From: Chara braunii
Taxonomy: Eukaryota > Streptophyta > Charophyceae > Charales > Characeae
Assembly: GCA_003427395.1 (NCBI GenBank)
Contig: BFEA01000182.1
Coordinates: 1,203,166-1,235,005 of the forward strand
Length of the DNA stretch: 31,840 nucleotides
Direction: 5' to 3'
Positions 21,539 through 30,535 of the stretch are shown one piece after another. How positions within the stretch are numbered: position 1 is the stretch's first letter; the number at the start of each line of letters is the position of its first letter. The notes under the pieces were generated by a model that was given only the letters and a program-made list of their open reading frames with translations, made no database searches and was not told where the DNA came from. The translations under genes were made by a program, and so were the position numbers.

Positions 21539-22464
21539 ATAAGTTGATGTTTGGATCGGAATCCTCATAAGTTGAGGTGGCCTGACCACTCGTCTGAAGA
21601 CAGAAAAGGATTGTGACTCTACTTATTGAATGTAGTTGTGTTGCGGAGGCTGAGCGAAAGCATAAGTTGCGGGATGTTCGGTGAAACGCGCTTGTTGCTT
21701 GTTCACGCGGGCTAGACTACTCATAAGTTGTATAGCCTAGTTCTACGCTAGATGTCATCGTATGGGTTGGCTAGGCACATCATAAGTTGGTGTGTCCCGG
21801 TCATATGCCTTTCATCGTTTGTTTAGGCAGAGGTTGGACCCCTCATAAGTTGAGGTCGCCCAATTATTTGTGTATGCCGAAAATTTAGGCTGATCAGCCT
21901 CACCATAAGTTGGTGCGGCTCGATGATACGCCTTATGTCACTCGTTCAGGAAGAGGCTAATCACATCATAAGTTGGTGTGGTGAGTTTTGTGCCTTATGT
22001 TTATTCGTTGAACATGGTTGTATTGCGAAGGTTGGGCGAATGCATAAGTTGCGGGTTGTTTGGTTATTCGGGCATGTGGTTTTGTCTAGGCTGGGCTTGA
22101 CTACTCATAAATTGGGTAGCCCGGTTTTACGCCATATGTCGTTGTTTGGGTTGGCTAGCCACATCATAAGTTGGTGTGTTCTAGTTATATGTCTTTTCTC
22201 GTTGTTCAGGCTAAGGCTGGACCCTCATAAGTTGAGGAGTTCAGTTCTTTATGTATGTCGAGCGTTTAGGGTGACCAGCCTCACCATAAGTTGGTGCGGC
22301 CCTGTCATACTCCTTATGTCAATCATCTAGGCAGAAACTGGTCACACTATAAGTTGGTGTGATTTGGTCTTATGCCCTACATATACTTGCGCTACCAGAC
22401 TAGGACACCATAAGTTGGTGTGACCTAGTTATATAAACGGGCAGGTCAGTCATATCCATAAGTT
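21539..22464 (+). repeat. Hairpin array with constant ATAAGTT loop (3' LTR copy, 16 units)
   Basis: Loops start at 21539, 21567, 21662, 21723, 21782, 21845, 21905, 21968, 22044, 22107 (ATAAATT), 22166, 22227, 22286, 22349, 22410 and 22458, one for one with the 5' LTR. Most stems persist. A few are damaged by point changes (21662: AGC/GCG; 21723: CTACTC/GTATAG), as expected for decay after insertion. Unit 21845 keeps the canonical CCTC/GAGG stem whose 5' partner at 1743 is mutated. Confidence 0.9.
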
Positions 22465-24069
22465 GGGTTGGTTGATCCTATGTCTTATGTAAGGAAGGGG
22501 AAAAAGGAATAACAAGGGTTTTTGAACGAACTATGCGACCTGGAAAGGAACCTCAGGGTTGGCGAGAGATGTTGTCACACTCACATGTGTATGCTTTTGG
22601 GGCTATCTCTGGGGACTTCTCTTTTAGTAGGTTGGTTGCTTTAGATGCTTGCTGAGTGTCGGAGCTATAGGTAGGAGAGATAGATGATGGGAGGGAAACT
22701 TGGGATAAAATAGGACTGACCTTACTAGGAGTTAGGATCGGTGTTAGCTCCCGATGCCATCCACTAAAAAGAATCGTGTAGACTATCTCTGGTTCTAACT
22801 ATCAGGTAAGTGTCGGAAGTTGGTCCCAAGTATAGTTGTGTTTTGTCTTTGCATTTTCAGCTTTGTATTAATCTTGGCAGTCTCCTGTTCCTACGGGAAG
22901 CGCTGCTAAAATGTTTATAAATCTGAAGGAGTTAGTCATTTTTTGACACCTGAAAATTCTGAAAAGACACTTTTTATACGGGAAGCGCTGCTAAAATTTT
23001 GTAAAGTTTGGAGAGTTATATTTTTTTTTGCTAGGAAGAATTTGACAATCAGCCCTGTCTAGGGAAGATGCTGCCAAAATTTTCAGGAGTTTCTAGAAAT
23101 TATTTGAAGAAGGTGAGGAAGAAAGTTAGTAGTGGAGTTAGGCCTCGACATGGAGCATGTTCTCCTTAAAACATAGTATTGGTTCGTTTTGGCCTCAACT
23201 GTGATGCAGGTCTACGAATTTTATTGAATTCTTGATTCGTTCGGCCTGACCCTACGAAGGATCACGTTTTTGTTATCTTTTGATAACAGGTCGGTTTACG
23301 ACGCAACTTCTGCATCTCAACCTAAGACCTTGACTCTTGTGGGTTTCTTTGTTTCTTAGGGTTTTCACCCAGATTTCTTTCCAAGTGGCCATTTCTAAAG
23401 ACTGAGTACCTTTATTGAGGGATGGTGGAAATTGGTTGGGCTTGTATGCATGAGGCAGGGTGTGAGTCGCAGAAAGCAGTGAAGTTGACTCTCTCAGTCT
23501 GTGTGATGTTGTTGTTTTGGACCTTGTGCGATTGCAGGTATACTTATAAGATTCCTTGAATTGAGTTTGATGATAGTTTGAGTATTGTGTAACTGCGGTT
23601 GGACAAACCACACAACTGTTGTGAGAGTGATCGTCTGATACCACGCAAAACTTCTGTTTGACTGTTTGAACTACTTTTGCTTAGCATAACTATAATGGTT
23701 GTGAGGAGTCTCATTGTGATTGTGAGAAGTGATCGTCACATACCTATTCCTCACTGTATATATATACACATACCTATGTTTGGGTGTTCGCGTGGCCTGA
23801 GGGGCTTACGCTTAAGGGTTTCAATGTGGTCGACACTGAAAAAGGAAGAAAACCCCCCTTTATTGTGGGGTGCTTCTTAAGGAGATTTCTTAGTCGGACG
23901 TTAGTCCTGGATCTGGATTCGAGGTCCTTGTCCAGACATTCCAGGTCCTAGACTCTGCATGGAAGGGATCACCCCCCGTGCATAGCCTAATTGCCCTGCC
24001 CACCGGAACACTCAGCCTAAAGGTCGGAGGTGTCGCGGAGGCCACACGACTGTTCCTTCAGCCGTGCAA

Positions 24070-24097
24070 TATCGTGAAGGGGTGGACCTTCACGATA
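24070..24097. other. 11-bp perfect hairpin in the 3' LTR
   Basis: Same TATCGTGAAGG/CCTTCACGATA stem and GGTGGA loop as at 3919-3946, unchanged while neighbouring positions differ between the LTRs. Confidence 0.75.
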
Positions 24098-24783
24098 CTT
24101 CGAGTTTGATACGTGAGTTTCATAAGCAATACTCGAACCCACGAGGGACCGCAGGATTATAGACACTATATAGTACTCCATCGTTGCGACTGCGTGTGTA
24201 TGCTTGCATTGCTGGTTGATATGAGAAAGACCCAGCGCTCATACAGTGGTTTGTTGAATCTCGCGCGCAACTCCTAACCGATTGTTGTGCTAAAAGGTTA
24301 TGAGCCGAACACGGAAGGGACTAGGAGAGTTTTGTTTTTGTGTGTATTTTAATTTTATTGTGGTGTAACGTGTGGTGAGTGGATTGCATCCTAGTGGACC
24401 GACGACGAGTCGTGCTTGGGACCTCAGCCCCCCAATGCGCTGATTCGCGTGAGAGTCCGATTGAGGAGCGTTGACCGTGCGTACCCCTTATGGGACAGCG
24501 GACGAGAAACGCCCTCGGTCGGGCCACCTGTGCGATTGCATACGAAAAATCTTCTCATGTGGTTCGGTTGCTCGACGGGGATACACCCACTCAAGCGATG
24601 GTGACAACTCTCGCGGATGGAGGTAAGGCGTGCCTCGTGTGACCCTATCCTGTCATAGGGGCTCGCGAGAGGTACGGCTGGCGCACTCGGCCGGAGTGGC
24701 AAACCTCGCTCTACAACGAAGTCCTGCAAAATCCTGCGTGACGCGGGCAGGAGGGTCCCCCTGCGGGACCGATGCGCCCGACA

Positions 24784-24787
24784 CCGT
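24784..24787. repeat. Right target-site duplication candidate (CCGT)
   Basis: Matches 1381-1384. The original site would have read ...TTTTCCGTCGGAGG.... Confidence 0.55.
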
Positions 24788-25548
24788 CGGAGGGGCGCAA
24801 CGCAAAATAATGAAAATTACAGGGGCGGTAGACAAAATTTCCCAAAAACCCAAAAAAGTAAATCAAACTTGCCTTGATTTCGTGGGCCTGTAAACTCTGG
24901 TGCCGTATATCCAAACCATCAAAATATTCCCTAGTTGTTTTGCTCCAATGTGGTTATACCACGTCGCTTCCATCGGGGGTTGGCATTTTGAACGAGAAAG
25001 GTTTGTGGTGCCAAGCAAAAAGATGCAATCCTGTGCCGCTGGCGGCCAAATTTGGCCCGTGGCAAAAATCGGGAACCCCTCCCTTTTTTCTTTGAACCAC
25101 CAGTACTTGGCCCATACATCGGCCGAGGCCCGTCGCCGCGGCCCGTCACCGCGACTTTCATCGATGAGATTTATCTCGGCCAACCGGCCTTAAAGTTGCG
25201 ACATAAGGGGCTCAGCCCCGATCTATATAGTCTCCGGTTTACTATCTGATCTGTGGTCCATCGGGCCACATAAAAAAAAAAGCAACCTGGTCCAGTATGA
25301 CAAAGAACTGCAAAAGAGGGAGAGGGAGTGGGACAGCGGAAGATGTAATGGGAGAAATTCATGTAAAGGGCAGAGATCATGTCACAAAGATAATGAAACA
25401 AGATCAAAGCCAGGCTCGGCCAGCCTTGTCCAATATATTTGCTCTTCAAGCAATGGGTATCTAAAGAGTACCGTGGGGTACATGAATTGGCGCTATCAGA
25501 AGAGATACAGAAAGGGTGAAGCGTACCACGCACAAAAGAACTATTCCT
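24788..25548. other. Flanking DNA without recognised gene
   Basis: About 760 bp right of the retrotransposon. Overlapping frames on both strands are open by composition and show no domain. A 10-A run lies near 25271-25280. Confidence 0.5.
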
Positions 25549-25630
25549 TCTACAGTCTTCCCCCGAATACAACGTACGGTCATTATATCTGAAGTTGGTG
25601 TATCTTTCAGTCTAAATTCAGCTAGAATGA

Positions 25631-25637
25631 CCGTACG
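25631..25637. repeat. SINE target duplication, left (CCGTACG)
   Basis: A 7-bp direct repeat with 26205-26211, directly outside the poly(T) end of the SINE. Confidence 0.75.
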
Positions 25638-26204
25638 CTGTTTTTTTTTTTTTTTTTTTTTTGCTCATCTGTCTCATCCTCTCACTAGTGTATGTGTAGT
25701 ACAGGGAACACCAACCACCCCGGATCTCTCCCCAGCCCACGGGGTAGGTTGGCACCACAGCAGTGGTGCAAGAGCAAGGCTGTACCAGTCCCTCATCACG
25801 GTGACGAGGGTGGGCAGGCATTGCCGATGGGGGAAATCGACGGTGCTAGCGCTGAGCAATGGCCAGTCACTGCACCTCCCCCTAACCCCTCCCAAACCCC
25901 ACATGGCGGTGTCTAATGGCCAATATTGTCGCTGCATAAATCGGCGGTGCTAACGCTGAGCAACACTGCACCTCCTCCTAACCCCCCCCCAAACCCCACA
26001 TGGCAATGGCCAATATTGTCGCTGCATAGCAACCAACAACATCAGCCAAGGTCCTGCCAATGCTGGCTTGGGGGGCCAATGGGTTATTTCTAGCTGGTAG
26101 AACACCAAGCTTGCCCAGGCACGTACGTGAGGCCAATGGGGATTGAACCCACGACCTCCTGAATGCAACTTCTGTGCCTTACCAACTGAGCTAGGCCCGC
26201 AGGC
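25638..26204 (-). mobile_element. tRNA-derived SINE with poly(A) tail, minus strand
   Basis: Read on the minus strand the unit begins GCCTGCGGGCCTAGCTCAG. It has an A box (TAGCTCAGTTGG, complement of 26182-26193) and a B box (GGTTCAATCC, complement of 26140-26149) 44 bp apart, and ends in a 22-nt poly(A) seen as T at 25641-25662. It is flanked by CCGTACG duplications. The body holds a direct duplication: 25835-25938 and 25939-26028 share AATCG.CGGTGCTA.CGCTGAG through CAATATTGTCGCTGCATA. At about 567 bp it is longer than the usual 100-350 bp of plant SINEs, partly because of this duplication. The head's acceptor stem pairs poorly, so it is not a functional tRNA. Mobility would depend on LINE enzymes in trans. 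Confidence 0.83.
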
Positions 26205-26211
26205 CCGTACG
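26205..26211. repeat. SINE target duplication, right (CCGTACG)
   Basis: Second copy of the 7-bp direct repeat, between the 5' end of the SINE (minus strand) and the rest of the MITE right arm. Confidence 0.75.
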
Positions 26212-26235
26212 TTGTATTCGGCGGAAGAGTGTAGA

Positions 26236-26361
26236 CTTCTTCAAGAGCCTGAAAAATAAGAACTCCAGAGAGAGGCTATAGCCCAGTAGGTTTTCATGTG
26301 GGCCAGGCTAGATGGAGAATGGGGGAGGGGGCGGGGGGCCTCCGTGAGGGGGTGATTGTGT

Positions 26362-26399
<38 letters not shown>

Positions 26400-27000
26400 C
26401 TGTGTGACTGTGTCGAGGAGAGGGAGGGGGGAGGGGGACTGGGAGGAGGAGGGAGAGGGGGAACAGATGCGCGATCTATTCCGTTCGTGAGGCGTTTCCC
26501 TGTGTAGGGAGTTTTGCCCCGCGGGATTGCGCCCAAAATCGGCCCTGCAAAAATCTTCAGCCAATGACCTTTGGATGTGGGGTGGAAAGGCAGCTGCTTG
26601 GAGCGATTCGATTGGAAGCCTACCGGATGACAGATATTGTTCGCACGGGAAGGGGATCGACAGCAGAACCAAGCTGAAAGGGAGCGGCAGGGGGGAGAAC
26701 TGGACTACCGGGCAGTACCGTGGAGCGGTAGGACACCTACCATTTCTGTCGGTGCCCTCAGAAATGCCACACTCCAAAGAGGGAAAAATAGTGGCCATTA
26801 GATTGCCAATCGAGAGTGAGTTGAGAAGGCAGTCGAGAAGCCGTCCGACCCTAGGAAGCTGCGGACCAGGTCGCATCTGCCGTGCGCGCTTCCGAGCGGT
26901 CACCCGAGCCTGCCAAGGGCTAACCGGACCTGTAGGGGCGTTGTGACGACTTTCTCACTGGCGGGGTGTCGGACATTTCGACGAAACCCAGGCTGGGGTC
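26236..27000. other. Upstream intergenic DNA with (TG)n tract
   Basis: A TG/GTGT microsatellite lies at about 26355-26398 and a G/A-rich run at about 26412-26462. No recognised gene; the long minus-strand frame is a CA/CT repeat product. The stretch may hold distal regulatory DNA of the gene at 27364. Confidence 0.45.
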
Positions 27001-27363
27001 CATGCACGAGGCTGAGGGCAACAAGGCAGGGAGAGAGCGGCACACACAGCGAGCGAGCGAGAGAGCGAGAGCGAGAGCGAGAGCGAGTAAGGGGGAGAGA
27101 GGGGGGATGAGGCGGGAGAGAGGGGGGATGAGGCGGGAGGCTGACAAGGCTCCGGCGAAACTAAAACTATCGGATTTACTTATCCGATCGACATTATCGA
27201 CAACCGAGTGTCCCAGGTTGAGTCGCTGCGTGTCTAGAAGGACCATCGCCAGCGCTTGCGCTTGCGGGTGAGAGTGCCTGGCTGCTCGCGCCACTGTGAG
27301 CTGCGGACTCTCAGCAGCAGCAGTTGAGCCTGTGTCACCCCGAGTGACGACGAGATCATCACC
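27001..27363 (+). promoter_or_regulatory. Probable proximal promoter and 5' UTR of host gene
   Basis: The stretch is rich in GAGCGA/GAGA and has a direct repeat, GGGAGAGAGGGGGGATGAGGC, at about 27090-27135. An ATCGGAT/ATCCGAT inverted repeat lies at 27169-27175 and 27182-27188 and includes a TTATCC (I-box/GATA-like) word. There is no good TATA box. The leader has a CAGCAGCAGCAG run and ends ATCACCATG, a favourable plant start context. The transcription start is unknown. Confidence 0.45.
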
Positions 27364-27478
27364 ATGTCGGCCGCCGTTGCTTCTGCCTCCTGTGCCGCCG
27401 CCGCTACCTGCGTCGTGCAGAGCAGCCTCGTCAACAATGGACAGCGCCTCAGGGCGTCCAAGACGGGCCCGGCTCTCG
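27364..27478 (+). CDS. Exon 1 of a probable plastid-targeted protein
   Basis: ATG at 27364 opens 38 codons plus one base: MSAAVASASCAAAATCVV, then QSSLVNNGQRLRASKTGPAL. The peptide is rich in Ala/Ser/Val, has no acidic residue, and turns basic in its second half, as chloroplast transit peptides do. The exon ends CTCG followed by GTTAGT, a good donor; read through, the next codon but one is TAG. Splicing to 31295 restores the frame (phase 1) and adds GLPVLSRSLKA. The GC-rich, G/C-ending codons contrast with the surrounding repeats. The mature protein lies beyond the window, so the product is unknown. Many nuclear photosynthesis proteins start this way, but no family is named here. Confidence 0.55.
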
Positions 27479-27544
27479 GTTAGTGATATACAAACGACCG
27501 CCCAATTCCTCGTCCTACTCCTCCTATTTCACCCCTCCTTGATT

Positions 27545-27613
27545 CCTTGAACCCCGCACCTTCTGCCTGTCTGTCTGTATCTCTGCCTCTCTGTCTGCCT
27601 GCCTATCTGTCTG

Positions 27614-27684
<71 letters not shown>

Positions 27685-27850
27685 NCTCTCTCTCTCTCTC
27701 TCTCTCTGTGTCGCGCGCGTGTATGTACGTGTGTCCGTCGTGTATACGTGTGTCCGTTTCTCTGTCTCTCTTCGCCCAATCGCTCTCTACCCCCTTCTCT
27801 CCCTCCCTACCTCTCTCCCTACCCAACCTCTCCTCCTTCTCTTCCCGCCA
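27545..27850. repeat. CT-rich microsatellite
   Basis: CTGTCTGCCTG-type words (27560-27620), then (CT)n at about 27618-27707 with one N at 27685, then GTGT and CCCT-rich sequence. Ser-Leu and Arg-Glu frames here are artefacts. Confidence 0.9.
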
Positions 27851-28152
27851 AGACTCTGCTTATGTGTGGCACTCTCCTTGTATATCCCGTCTCCTTCTCC
27901 TTCGGTGAAACAGCAAGCAGGGCGGCCCTAGGGGGGGTTCGCAATGGTCTCTGGGGAAGCTGAGGAGACAGGTCCATGTGACCAGGCCATTCTCTGCCCT
28001 CCCCATGCACGCCAAGGCGAACGGCAGTGGCGTGAACTCTTCTAAAATGCTGAGGAGATAGCAATGATGATGCCTATCTGACAAACGCCAAAACCCGACG
28101 GAGCCGAAGCATTCCTGAATCATCTTTGTAAGCCTTGATGGAGTTACAGCTG

Positions 28153-28210
28153 GCCAGCTGTCATCTTATCGGCTTGCGCAGCCGGTCGTTGCCAGCTGTC
28201 ATCTTATCGG
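28153..28210. repeat. 20-bp direct repeat pair
   Basis: GCCAGCTGTCATCTTATCGG occurs at 28153-28172 and 28191-28210, separated by 18 bp. It may be a simple tandem duplication; no tail or inserted element is seen between the copies. Confidence 0.7.
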
Positions 28211-28617
28211 GATTACAGATGTTATTATCGGCATATTTATCAGGTTGACCCATCGCTGATTCGCAGTAGACAACTTCAACGGCAAGCTCCACGCTGGCAT
28301 GAAAGCCAACTTTTCTTCTTCGTTTTTCTTTGGCATGAAGGCCAGCCTGAACACATCAACCAGAGGAGTTATAAGGGCAGCTGACAGAGGACACGTGTCT
28401 AACTAGTAGCCTACTAGTTTAATTGACCAATAGAATTGTCTGGGTTTTTCCGAACTTGGACCAAAAAAATAAAAATAAATCATCTTACTCCATGTTGGCT
28501 ATGCTAAGCTGAATTCACGAGTCACAAACTCTAACCGCAAAATGTTGGTTTTGCTTCTCACATTGAAATCCTTGTAAATTAATTGACTTCTGGACATCAT
28601 GCGGGCTGTACCTTTCC

Positions 28618-28620
28618 TTT

Positions 28621-28675
<55 letters not shown>
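28618..28675. repeat. T-run followed by 45-nt poly(G)
   Basis: About 12 T, one C and then 45 G (28631-28675). A homopolymer G this long is rare, would form G-quadruplexes, and is often an assembly or sequencing artefact. Confidence 0.9.
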
Positions 28676-28726
28676 CTCTTAGGACATTTGCCTTCCGAAA
28701 GGGGAAAGTAACTCCTGATGACGTTT

Positions 28727-28899
28727 AAGGTGTGCCGTTGCAACATTTTGTTAGGGGACACTGGACCCGTTTCCAGCAGGTGCAGCTCCCCCACCAATAG
28801 ATGGAGCGACCGGAAGCGCCTCCTAGCGGGTGCTGCTCGTACCACCCCCTTTAGCAGCTGCTACCGGGTTTCTTTCAGAAAAAAAGGTGTGCCGTTGCA
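28727..28899 (+). mobile_element. Poly(A) retroposon A with 16-bp target duplication
   Basis: AAGGTGTGCCGTTGCA occurs at 28727-28742 and 28884-28899. Between them are 141 bp (28743-28883) ending CAGAAAAA, so the insert reads as a poly(A)-tailed retroposon on the + strand. Its body (CTGGACCCGTTTCCAGCAGG..., ...TAGCAGCTGCTACCGGG) is homologous to 29810-29935 in retroposon B. Long perfect target repeats plus an A tail are the mark of LINE-type target-primed insertion. No A or B box was recognised; probably 5'-truncated. Confidence 0.75.
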
Positions 28900-29249
28900 T
28901 GCATCACGTATGTGAGGTATCCAAAACAGAAGGGGGGAAAAAAGGTCGACCAATAGAACAAATGGGCAGTATGTTGATGGCAACATATGAACCTCTGATA
29001 ACTGGCGCTAAATGGTCATAAGATGTATGTACTATGTATGCAATTCTTAACGTTTCGCCGTGAAAAATCGCGCCAAGTTTACAACCAAAAGGAAGAAAAA
29101 AGAGAGTACGAGTAAGTCAAAAAAAAAAAATGGCGAACAGAATGCATGTGTTTTATGTTGACTGCAACACAACACGCTGGATTGACGGCAACCTAATTGG
29201 CCAGCCTTAAGTACAGGCGGGCTCCGATATGGGGAGAAGACAGCGCTCT

Positions 29250-29680
29250 GCTCGGAGGCCCTGGGGGAAAAGTAGTACCTGGCGGTCCATTTGCAGAGAG
29301 GGGGAGCGGGGGGAGGAGGGGCTGGCTGCGGAAGAGGACAAATATTGCATTGTGTTTTATTCGGAGAGGGAAAGGAAAACCTCCCGTGCTATTTGCATGG
29401 GTAAAAATAGTTCCTTTGGTTCTATTTGGAGGGAGAGGGGGGCCGGGAATGCACCTTGCATTCTAATTGGGAGGGGGGGAAATAGCACCTTGCGTATTCT
29501 ATATCGAACGGGAAAAATGGCACCCTGTGTTCTATTTGGGTTTGGGGCACGGAAGGGGGGGAGAGGGGGGGGATAGTACCTTGCACGTTTTCTATTTGGA
29601 GGGGAAACGGAAGTACCTCGCGTTGTACTTGGACGTTAACAACTGCAGCCCTGCGTTCTTTTTTGGCGAGAAGGGATAAT
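29250..29680 (+). repeat. Degenerate minisatellite, about 10 units
   Basis: Units resemble GGAAATAGCACCTTGCGTTC followed by TATTTGGAGG, with starts near 29268, 29338, 29372, 29402, 29444, 29478, 29511, 29570, 29604 and 29639. Spacing is about 30-60 bp because of variable G/A-rich linkers. Frames over it are repeat products. Confidence 0.7.
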
Positions 29681-29691
29681 ACCGATTTGGA

Positions 29692-30084
29692 AAGAAACAT
29701 AGAGCCACAGCGAGCCATCAAAGTTTCTATCTCCCATGACCAGTGTTCCCCAACAAGCCGAAGCCGGATAATGGCCCCAGTCTTAGGACTCTACGTTAAA
29801 AACCACTGTTTGTTGTGTCAGGGAAGCTGGAGCCACTTTCCAGCCGGCGCCGCTCCCCACCAATGGACCGGAGCAACCGAAGCCAGCCCTGCTAGGGGAA
29901 GATGCTCTTCTCACTCCCCGTAGCAGATGCTACCGTCTTCACCCGAATAGAACGCTCGGTTATTATAGCTGTATCTGGACTGAAAAGCGCACCAAATACG
30001 GCTATAATGACCGGGCGTTCTAATCGGGTGAAGACGGTAGTCAGTTTTCCTTTTATTTTTTGAAAAAAAAAAGAAGAAACATAG
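29692..30084 (+). mobile_element. Poly(A) retroposon B with 11-bp target duplication, carrying a MITE
   Basis: AAGAAACATAG occurs at 29692-29702 and 30074-30084. The insert (29703-30073) ends in A10G, and its 3' part from about 29802 matches retroposon A (CTGGA.CC..TTTCCAGC, CTCCC.ACCAAT, GCTAG.GG). Near its 3' end a 111-bp palindromic MITE (29930-30040) interrupts it. Without the MITE it is about 260 bp, so it extends further 5' than A. The 5' part shows no tRNA promoter that I can recognise. Confidence 0.68.
29930..30040. mobile_element. Palindromic MITE, about 111 bp
   Basis: Arms of about 45 bp (CTACCGTCTTCACCCGAATA... and ...CGGGTGAAGACGGTAG) pair with about four mismatches around a short centre. 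It belongs to the same family as 25549-26235 and 30361-30462. It lies inside retroposon B: copy A shows the unfilled neighbourhood, sharing TAGCAG.TGCTACCG before diverging. Confidence 0.85.
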
Positions 30085-30092
30085 TGACAGTG

Positions 30093-30233
30093 AAAGTGTG
30101 CTCTATAGAACTCTAATGTCCATCTCTGCTCCACGAGGGGTCCTTGCTAATACGTAGGGGCCCTTCGGAAATGAGACAGGACAAATAGATTGGAGCATTT
30201 GTCAAAAAAAAAAAAAAAAAAAGTGTGCTCTAT
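30093..30233 (+). mobile_element. Poly(A) retroposon C with 14-bp target duplication
   Basis: AAAGTGTGCTCTAT at 30093-30106 recurs at 30220-30233. The insert (30107-30219) is about 97 bp of body plus a 17-19 nt poly(A). The body contains GGGGCCCTTCGG and ATTGGAGCATTTG, which faintly recall the 5' half of U6 snRNA (CCCTTCGG hairpin, ATTGGAACGATAC), so a small-RNA-derived retropseudogene is possible. That identity is weak. The insertion itself is well supported. Confidence 0.72.
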
Positions 30234-30360
30234 TTGTTGGCGAATCGACGCTCTCTTGGGAGAAAGACGCGTCATGTGTCGGTGTTCTTTCTTAGAGTGG
30301 ATGGAAGAAAGGGGAACAGTGTTACGAAAAGCAGCCCGCTCAGGTGCACAGCGTCCAAAA

Positions 30361-30462
30361 CTACCGTCTTCACCCGAATAGAACGCCCGTTCATAATGAC
30401 CGCTGTGGTGACCGCAAAATACAGCTATAGTGGCGGGTGCTGTATTCGGGTGGACACAGTAG
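30361..30462. mobile_element. Palindromic MITE, about 102 bp, diverged
   Basis: Left end CTACCGTCTTCACCCGAATA and right end TATTCGGGTGGACACAGTAG are inverted copies with a few mismatches. The left 28 bp are nearly identical to the MITE at 29930. The central part has diverged and pairs poorly. Confidence 0.75.
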
Positions 30463-30535
30463 CCCTGTCATGATCGACCCACATGTGCAGAAGGGCAAAT
30501 GAATCTGTACTGGCAGGTAGACATGTCCTGGTGTC

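Larger units (their letters stand above)
1385..24783 (+). mobile_element. Large degenerate Ty3/gypsy-type LTR retrotransposon, about 23.4 kb
   Basis: Two long direct repeats (1385-4634 and 21485-24783) bound an internal region of about 16.85 kb. Both start with TG and end with CA, and a tRNA-Asp-type PBS follows the left one. The order protease, RT, RNase H, integrase is that of Ty3/gypsy (Metaviridae-like) elements. A second gag-like frame lies downstream of integrase, and a non-coding 3' section of about 6.8 kb follows. The LTRs differ by several percent by eye (near 10% in the last 150 bp) and by indels, so the insertion is old. All coding modules are interrupted, so the copy cannot be autonomous. 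Length and LTR size are well above the usual 5-12 kb. The 226-N gap lies inside it. Confidence 0.88.
21485..24783 (+). repeat. 3' LTR
   Basis: Begins TGATAACACAAAAGC and ends GATGCGCCCGACA, followed by CCGT. It is homologous to 1385-4634. It contains the TATA-like box (21507-21515), the 16-unit hairpin array, the 11-bp hairpin (24070-24097) and the GC-rich end. Differences from the 5' LTR include an extra 21 bp around 24030-24050 and an extra stretch near 23365-23400. Open frames in it are not kept open in the other LTR and are not genes. Confidence 0.9.
25549..26235. mobile_element. MITE interrupted by a SINE
   Basis: Terminal inverted repeats of 31 bp (25549-25579 and 26205-26235) match except at two positions, with the core GAATACAACGTACGG. 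With the inserted SINE left out, the MITE is 25549-25637 plus 26212-26235, about 113 bp. Its two arms pair almost fully (CGTACGGTCATT... with ...AATGACCGTACG). Ends and length agree with the palindromes at 29930-30040 and 30361-30462, which makes these one family with CTAC.GTCTTC.CCCGAATA ends. No clear target duplication was found outside it. Confidence 0.8.

Noticed and set aside
26110-26204. Functional tRNA gene on the minus strand
   Set aside because: A and B boxes are good, but the acceptor stem pairs at only about four of seven positions and the anticodon stem is poor. The poly(A) and target duplication show a SINE.
26241-26903. 220-codon minus-strand frame
   Set aside because: It contains a Thr-His run from the TG microsatellite and Pro/Ser-rich low complexity; no domain.
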